Assembly: GCA_050955045.1 (NCBI GenBank)
Contig: JBPBQV010000020.1
Coordinates: 52,329-116,328 of the forward strand
Origin: Mucilaginibacter_A sp050955045
GTDB lineage: Bacteria > Bacteroidota > Bacteroidia > Sphingobacteriales > Sphingobacteriaceae
Length of the DNA stretch: 64,000 nt
Direction: 5' to 3'
Shown here one piece after another: positions 61,290 to 64,000 of this stretch (positions are counted from its first letter, which is position 1; each line of letters starts with the position of its first letter). The notes under the pieces were generated by a model. The model was not told the DNA's origin, searched no databases, and worked only from the letters and a program-made list of their open reading frames with translations. The position numbers and the translations under genes are program-made.

Positions 61290-63212
61290 ATGGATAATTT
61301 TGTAGTTTCAGCACGTAAATATCGCCCGGTTACGTTTGAAAGTGTTGTTGGTCAGCGGCATATCACCGGAACGCTCAAAAATGCGATCAAAAATAATCAG
61401 CTGGCACAGGCTTTTTTATTTTGCGGTCCGCGCGGCGTGGGCAAAACAACATGCGCACGTATCTTGGCCAAAACCATCAATTGCACCAATTTACAACCAG
61501 ATGTGGAAGCTTGCGGCGTTTGCGATTCGTGCCGTGCTTTCCAAAACGGAAATTCTTTTAATGTACACGAGCTGGATGCAGCTTCCAATAATTCAGTGGA
61601 TGATATCCGAAATTTAATTGAACAAGTCCGCATTCCGCCACAAGCTGGCCGCTATAAAATTTATATTATTGATGAGGTACACATGCTTTCGCAAGCAGCT
61701 TTTAACGCATTCTTAAAAACGCTGGAAGAACCGCCGCCTTACGCCATTTTCATTTTGGCGACAACAGAAAAGCATAAAATTTTGCCAACAATTTTGTCGC
61801 GCTGCCAGATTTTTGATTTTAACAGGATCAGTGTGGATGACATGACCAAACACCTGGAATTTATCGCACAAAAAGAACATATTAATTACGAGGAAGACGG
61901 CCTGCATATCATCGCACAAAAAGCGGATGGCGGTTTGCGCGATGCGCTGTCGATGTTTGATCAGATTGTTAGTTTTTCTGGCGGAAAAGAAATCACTTAC
62001 AAACTTGTAATTGATAACCTGAATATTCTGGATTACGACTATTATTTTAAGCTGACAGATTTTATCTTGCAAGAAAACACGCCGCAAAGTTTATTGATTT
62101 TGAACGAAATTCTGGCAAACGGTTTTGATGGTTATCATTTCATTTCCGGTTTGGCCACGCATTTCCGCAATCTGCTGGTTGGAAAAGATGTTTCCACTTT
62201 AAAACTGCTGGAAGTAAGCGAAGGTATCCGCAAAAAATACGAACAGCAAGCGCAGCAAATTTCGGTTTCATTTTTGGTTTCTGCCTTAAATCTGGCAAAC
62301 CAATGCGATCTGCAATATAAAATCAGTAAAAACCAACGCTTACAAGTAGAACTGGCTTTAATTAAAATGTGCCACGTGAATGCAGCTTTTAACTTGGTAA
62401 AAGAAGCATCTAATTTGGAACGGATTGCGCCTGAACCAGAAAAAAAAAAGCTTGAACTTGTAACGTCTTCACCTCAGCCTGTCGCAATTAATTCTACGCC
62501 GGAAGTTAGCGTTAAGATTGATCAGAGTTTAGTAGAACCGGCCATCAAAATTAAGGATGAACCGGAAATTGTAGTTTCTAAACTGGATGAAAAACCTGTC
62601 GAAAAATCATTGGTAAAAACAGTATCACTTGAAGATTCTCCGCAGGAAAAAGAAGCGATCTCTGTAGAAAAAATACCGGTAAAAACAGTATTCACTGAAC
62701 CAGTTGTAGAAAAGTCGAATGTTTTTATTCCGAATTTAAACATGGCTTCTACTTCCGTCAAAATTCCTTCTTTAAAAGATTTGGGGAAAACAGCTTTAGA
62801 AGAAAAAGTCGAAGACGATCCGTATCTAAAAGGAACTGATTTTGAAGATTTTACACCAGAAACCTTTTTGAAAACCTGGAAAAATTATGCCGACAGAGCC
62901 AAAGTGGAAGATAAAAGTATGACGCTGATTACTGTTTTTAACAACCAAAAACCAGTAATGCTTCGGCCTTACATTTTTGAGCTAATTTTAGAAAATAAAA
63001 CTCAGGAAAACATTTTCAGGGATGATAAACCCAATTTGATGAACTATTTACGTTCAACCTTAAAAAATTTCAATATTGATATACAAACCCGGATTGAAGA
63101 ACAATCCGGGTCGAGAAAACCATATTCTCCAGTAGAAAAATTTCAGTTTATGGCTGCCAAAAATCCAGAATTGGCTGAGTTAAAAAAGCGTTTTAATCTG
63201 GAAATAGATTAA
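61290..63212 (+). CDS. dnaX: DNA polymerase III subunit gamma/tau
   Basis: From the ATG at 61290 (a TTG 36 bases upstream adds residues that do not fit) the protein has 640 residues. Walker A GPRGVGKTT (46-54), a zinc site (C64 and C74, C77, C80), Walker B IIDEVHML, the SRC sensor (about 169) and the clamp-loader lid come first, to about 370. The rest is a Glu/Lys/Val-rich linker (about 375-520) and a C-terminal tau-like domain (about 530-640). It loads the beta clamp and joins polymerases. No gamma-type slippery A run with stop is evident. The linker contains three motif copies (62398, 62614, 62680) reading VKEAS, VKTVS and VKTVF. Confidence 0.95.
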   Translation: MDNFVVSARKYRPVTFESVVGQRHITGTLKNAIKNNQLAQAFLFCGPRGVGKTTCARILAKTINCTNLQPDVEACGVCDSCRAFQNGNSFNVHELDAASNNSVDDIRNLIEQVRIPPQAGRYKIYIIDEVHMLSQAAFNAFLKTLEEPPPYAIFILATTEKHKILPTILSRCQIFDFNRISVDDMTKHLEFIAQKEHINYEEDGLHIIAQKADGGLRDALSMFDQIVSFSGGKEITYKLVIDNLNILDYDYYFKLTDFILQENTPQSLLILNEILANGFDGYHFISGLATHFRNLLVGKDVSTLKLLEVSEGIRKKYEQQAQQISVSFLVSALNLANQCDLQYKISKNQRLQVELALIKMCHVNAAFNLVKEASNLERIAPEPEKKKLELVTSSPQPVAINSTPEVSVKIDQSLVEPAIKIKDEPEIVVSKLDEKPVEKSLVKTVSLEDSPQEKEAISVEKIPVKTVFTEPVVEKSNVFIPNLNMASTSVKIPSLKDLGKTALEEKVEDDPYLKGTDFEDFTPETFLKTWKNYADRAKVEDKSMTLITVFNNQKPVMLRPYIFELILENKTQENIFRDDKPNLMNYLRSTLKNFNIDIQTRIEEQSGSRKPYSPVEKFQFMAAKNPELAELKKRFNLEID

Positions 63213-63223
63213 AACTCTCCTAC

Positions 63224-63255
63224 AAAAAAGGCATCTCAAGTGAGAAGCCTTTTTT
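63224..63255. terminator. Bidirectional terminator between dnaX and the acidic protein gene
   Basis: AAAAAAGGC and GCCTTTTTT flank TCTCA/TGAGA with one A-A mismatch; both sides end in A/T runs, so it can serve both converging genes. Confidence 0.8.
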
Positions 63256-63256
63256 G

Positions 63257-63748
63257 TTATTTAAAAAGCTGATCATCATTATCGCCGGCATCTTTTGTAG
63301 GATAACCTTCCGCATCAATCCCGCGGTCATTTTTCGGATAACCTTCTTCATCCAAATCATCGCGGTCATCTTCTGTAGTACGCGCTAAAACCTCATCAAT
63401 CGGGTCTAATTCAATGCTTTCTCCGCTGTCAATGTGCATTCCCAGGTTATCTAAACTATCTGTATCGGTTTCCAGAGTTCCATTCGGAATATATTCGTCA
63501 ACAGCTTCCGGGTTGGCTTCATCGTAAGTAGAATTAAAATCTTCGCCGTTTGGTACAGCTGTGTTGTACGGATAATCATGCTGATAATCCGGATCATCGC
63601 TTTTTACATCAATTTCAAAGCTGTTTTTATCGGCATTAAATAGTAAATCTTCTTTATCAACACGGTCGCCTAAATCATCTTTTAACTTTTTGTTGCGGTC
63701 CTGGCTTTCGTCATTCAAACCCGGATTGTTTTCATTTTGATCACTCAT
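63257..63748 (-). CDS. Acidic, probably disordered protein
   Basis: A 163-residue protein extremely rich in Asp, Glu and Asn with no hydrophobic core. Two near-repeats (EEGYPKNDRGID and AEGYPTKDAGD, about 132-157) end the protein. No signal peptide or motif. Likely unstructured and cytosolic; function unknown. It is divergent from the icd gene. Confidence 0.6.
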   Translation of the reverse strand: MSDQNENNPGLNDESQDRNKKLKDDLGDRVDKEDLLFNADKNSFEIDVKSDDPDYQHDYPYNTAVPNGEDFNSTYDEANPEAVDEYIPNGTLETDTDSLDNLGMHIDSGESIELDPIDEVLARTTEDDRDDLDEEGYPKNDRGIDAEGYPTKDAGDNDDQLFK

Positions 63749-63859
63749 TGTATTTCAGTTTTAAAGAAATAAAGAAAAAAGTATGTTATAAGTTTCATAA
63801 AATATATAAGAAGTAAATTTTTCTATGAAAAAATAGAGCCTGCCGTAGTTGCAAATTTA

Positions 63860-63867
63860 TATATTTG
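63860..63867 (+). promoter_or_regulatory. -7 element of icd
   Basis: TATATTTG matches TAnnTTTG exactly, 34 bases before the ATG. The -33 position has no exact TTG. Confidence 0.45.
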
Positions 63868-63901
63868 AAACGCTAAACAGTATTCCATTTAAAAAGCTCC
63901 T

Positions 63902-64000
63902 ATGGCACAGAAAATTAAAGTAAACAACCCGGTTGTAGAACTGGATGGTGATGAGATGACCCGTATCATCTGGAAATTTATAAAAGATAAACTGATCCTG
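63902..64000 (+). CDS. icd: NADP-dependent isocitrate dehydrogenase, homodimeric type (partial)
   Basis: Only the first 33 codons are in the window. MAQKIKVNNPVVELDGDEMT followed by RIIWKFIKDKLIL is the highly conserved N-terminus of eukaryotic-like (type II) NADP isocitrate dehydrogenases, which convert isocitrate to 2-oxoglutarate. The rest lies beyond the window. Confidence 0.9.
   Translation, partial: MAQKIKVNNPVVELDGDEMTRIIWKFIKDKLIL

Larger units (their letters stand above)
880..62940. repeat. Dispersed 11-base motif TAAAA(GA|AC)AG(C/T)A, about 52 exact copies
   Basis: Start positions read on the plus strand. Orientation TAAAARMAGYA: 5333, 6788, 7444, 11830, 12617, 14540, 18052, 18884, 23697, 24603, 26465, 29176, 29508, 29831, 30583, 37006, 42059, 43969, 47120, 47495, 54528, 60109, 61230, 62398, 62614, 62680. 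Opposite orientation (TRCTKYTTTTA): 880, 3384, 5545, 9479, 11505, 12600, 16239, 19172, 19483, 23629, 27895, 31145, 32169, 34637, 35417, 36556, 37033, 40384, 41102, 43487, 46265, 47425, 49921, 50363, 51052, 62930. By variant: GAAGCA 22, ACAGTA 15, ACAGCA 8, GAAGTA 7. About 24 lie in genes, 28 between or at gene edges. Flanks often extend to RATRCTKYTTTTAYCGGCATAA, where TTTTA and TAAAA form a dyad. Near-copies include 26404, 51430 and 49322. Counted by eye; a few may be missed. Confidence 0.85.

Noticed and set aside
880..62940. Dispersed motif as a CRISPR array or classic REP/BIME element
   Set aside because: Copies are not tandem, have no constant spacer length, and are too short and too often single and intragenic for REP or CRISPR repeats.

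Overview
The window reads as a chromosomal segment of a Bacteroidota bacterium, most likely Sphingobacteriales (Pedobacter/Mucilaginibacter-like); the genus cannot be fixed from sequence alone. Grounds: a type IX secretion plug-like protein, Bacteroidota-only small protein families, many glycoside hydrolases (GH13, GH31, GH43, GH65), promoter elements of the TAnnTTTG type, A-rich leaders without Shine-Dalgarno sites, and AT-rich intergenic DNA. It is mostly housekeeping and carbohydrate-metabolism sequence with one small AT-rich accessory patch. No rRNA, CRISPR or prophage was seen.

Layout. 1-7.4 kb: divergent lipoprotein (probable esterase) and YbbA/YbbP-like ABC exporter, a vanadium-type haloperoxidase flanked by twin ECF-promoter/sRNA-like units, a carboxypeptidase-regulatory-domain protein and a FUSC-like membrane protein. 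7.5-17.5 kb: ABC-F ATPase, a small-protein/membrane-protein pair, T9SS plug-like protein, exonuclease, duplicated peptide ABC ATPase, RNase R and polyprenyl synthase. 17.5-24.5 kb: BLUF photoreceptor, L27/L21, DUF4114 lipoprotein, dicarboxylate symporter, an ECF sigma factor overlapping a membrane protein gene, and a GT2 glycosyltransferase. 24.7-29.1 kb: a very low-complexity lipoprotein, Hsp20, thioesterase, NDH-2 and two small conserved genes. 29.2-34 kb: an alpha-glucan operon (pgmB, GH65 phosphorylase, a frameshifted GH13 amylase). 34-42 kb: HAD phosphatase, then a PaoABC-like molybdenum aldehyde oxidoreductase operon with its XdhC- and MocA-like maturation genes, and pirin. 42-49 kb: a candidate sRNA, a DUF892-like protein, tRNA(CAT), GH31 alpha-xylosidase, HupE/UreJ and an APC permease. 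49-54.4 kb: tRNA-Phe, a two-gene Fe-S oxidoreductase, a RelE-like toxin-antitoxin pair, MtgA and rpsF-rpsR-rplI. 54.5-59.5 kb: two paralogous GT-C-like membrane proteins with a decaprenyl-phosphate phosphoribosyltransferase-like UbiA protein, next to an IS5-family element. 59.6-64 kb: GH43, Uma2 protein, dnaX, an acidic protein and the start of icd.

The most unusual signal is not a gene. A short motif, TAAAA(GA|AC)AG(C/T)A, occurs about 52 times exactly (26 per orientation, counted by eye) where well under one copy is expected by chance. It sits inside genes and between them, sometimes overlaps stop or start codons, and in inverted pairs builds hairpins. Second are the two near-identical sRNA-like units (3.49-3.60 and 5.40-5.51 kb), each with a GTAACC-N16-CGTA promoter and an intrinsic terminator.
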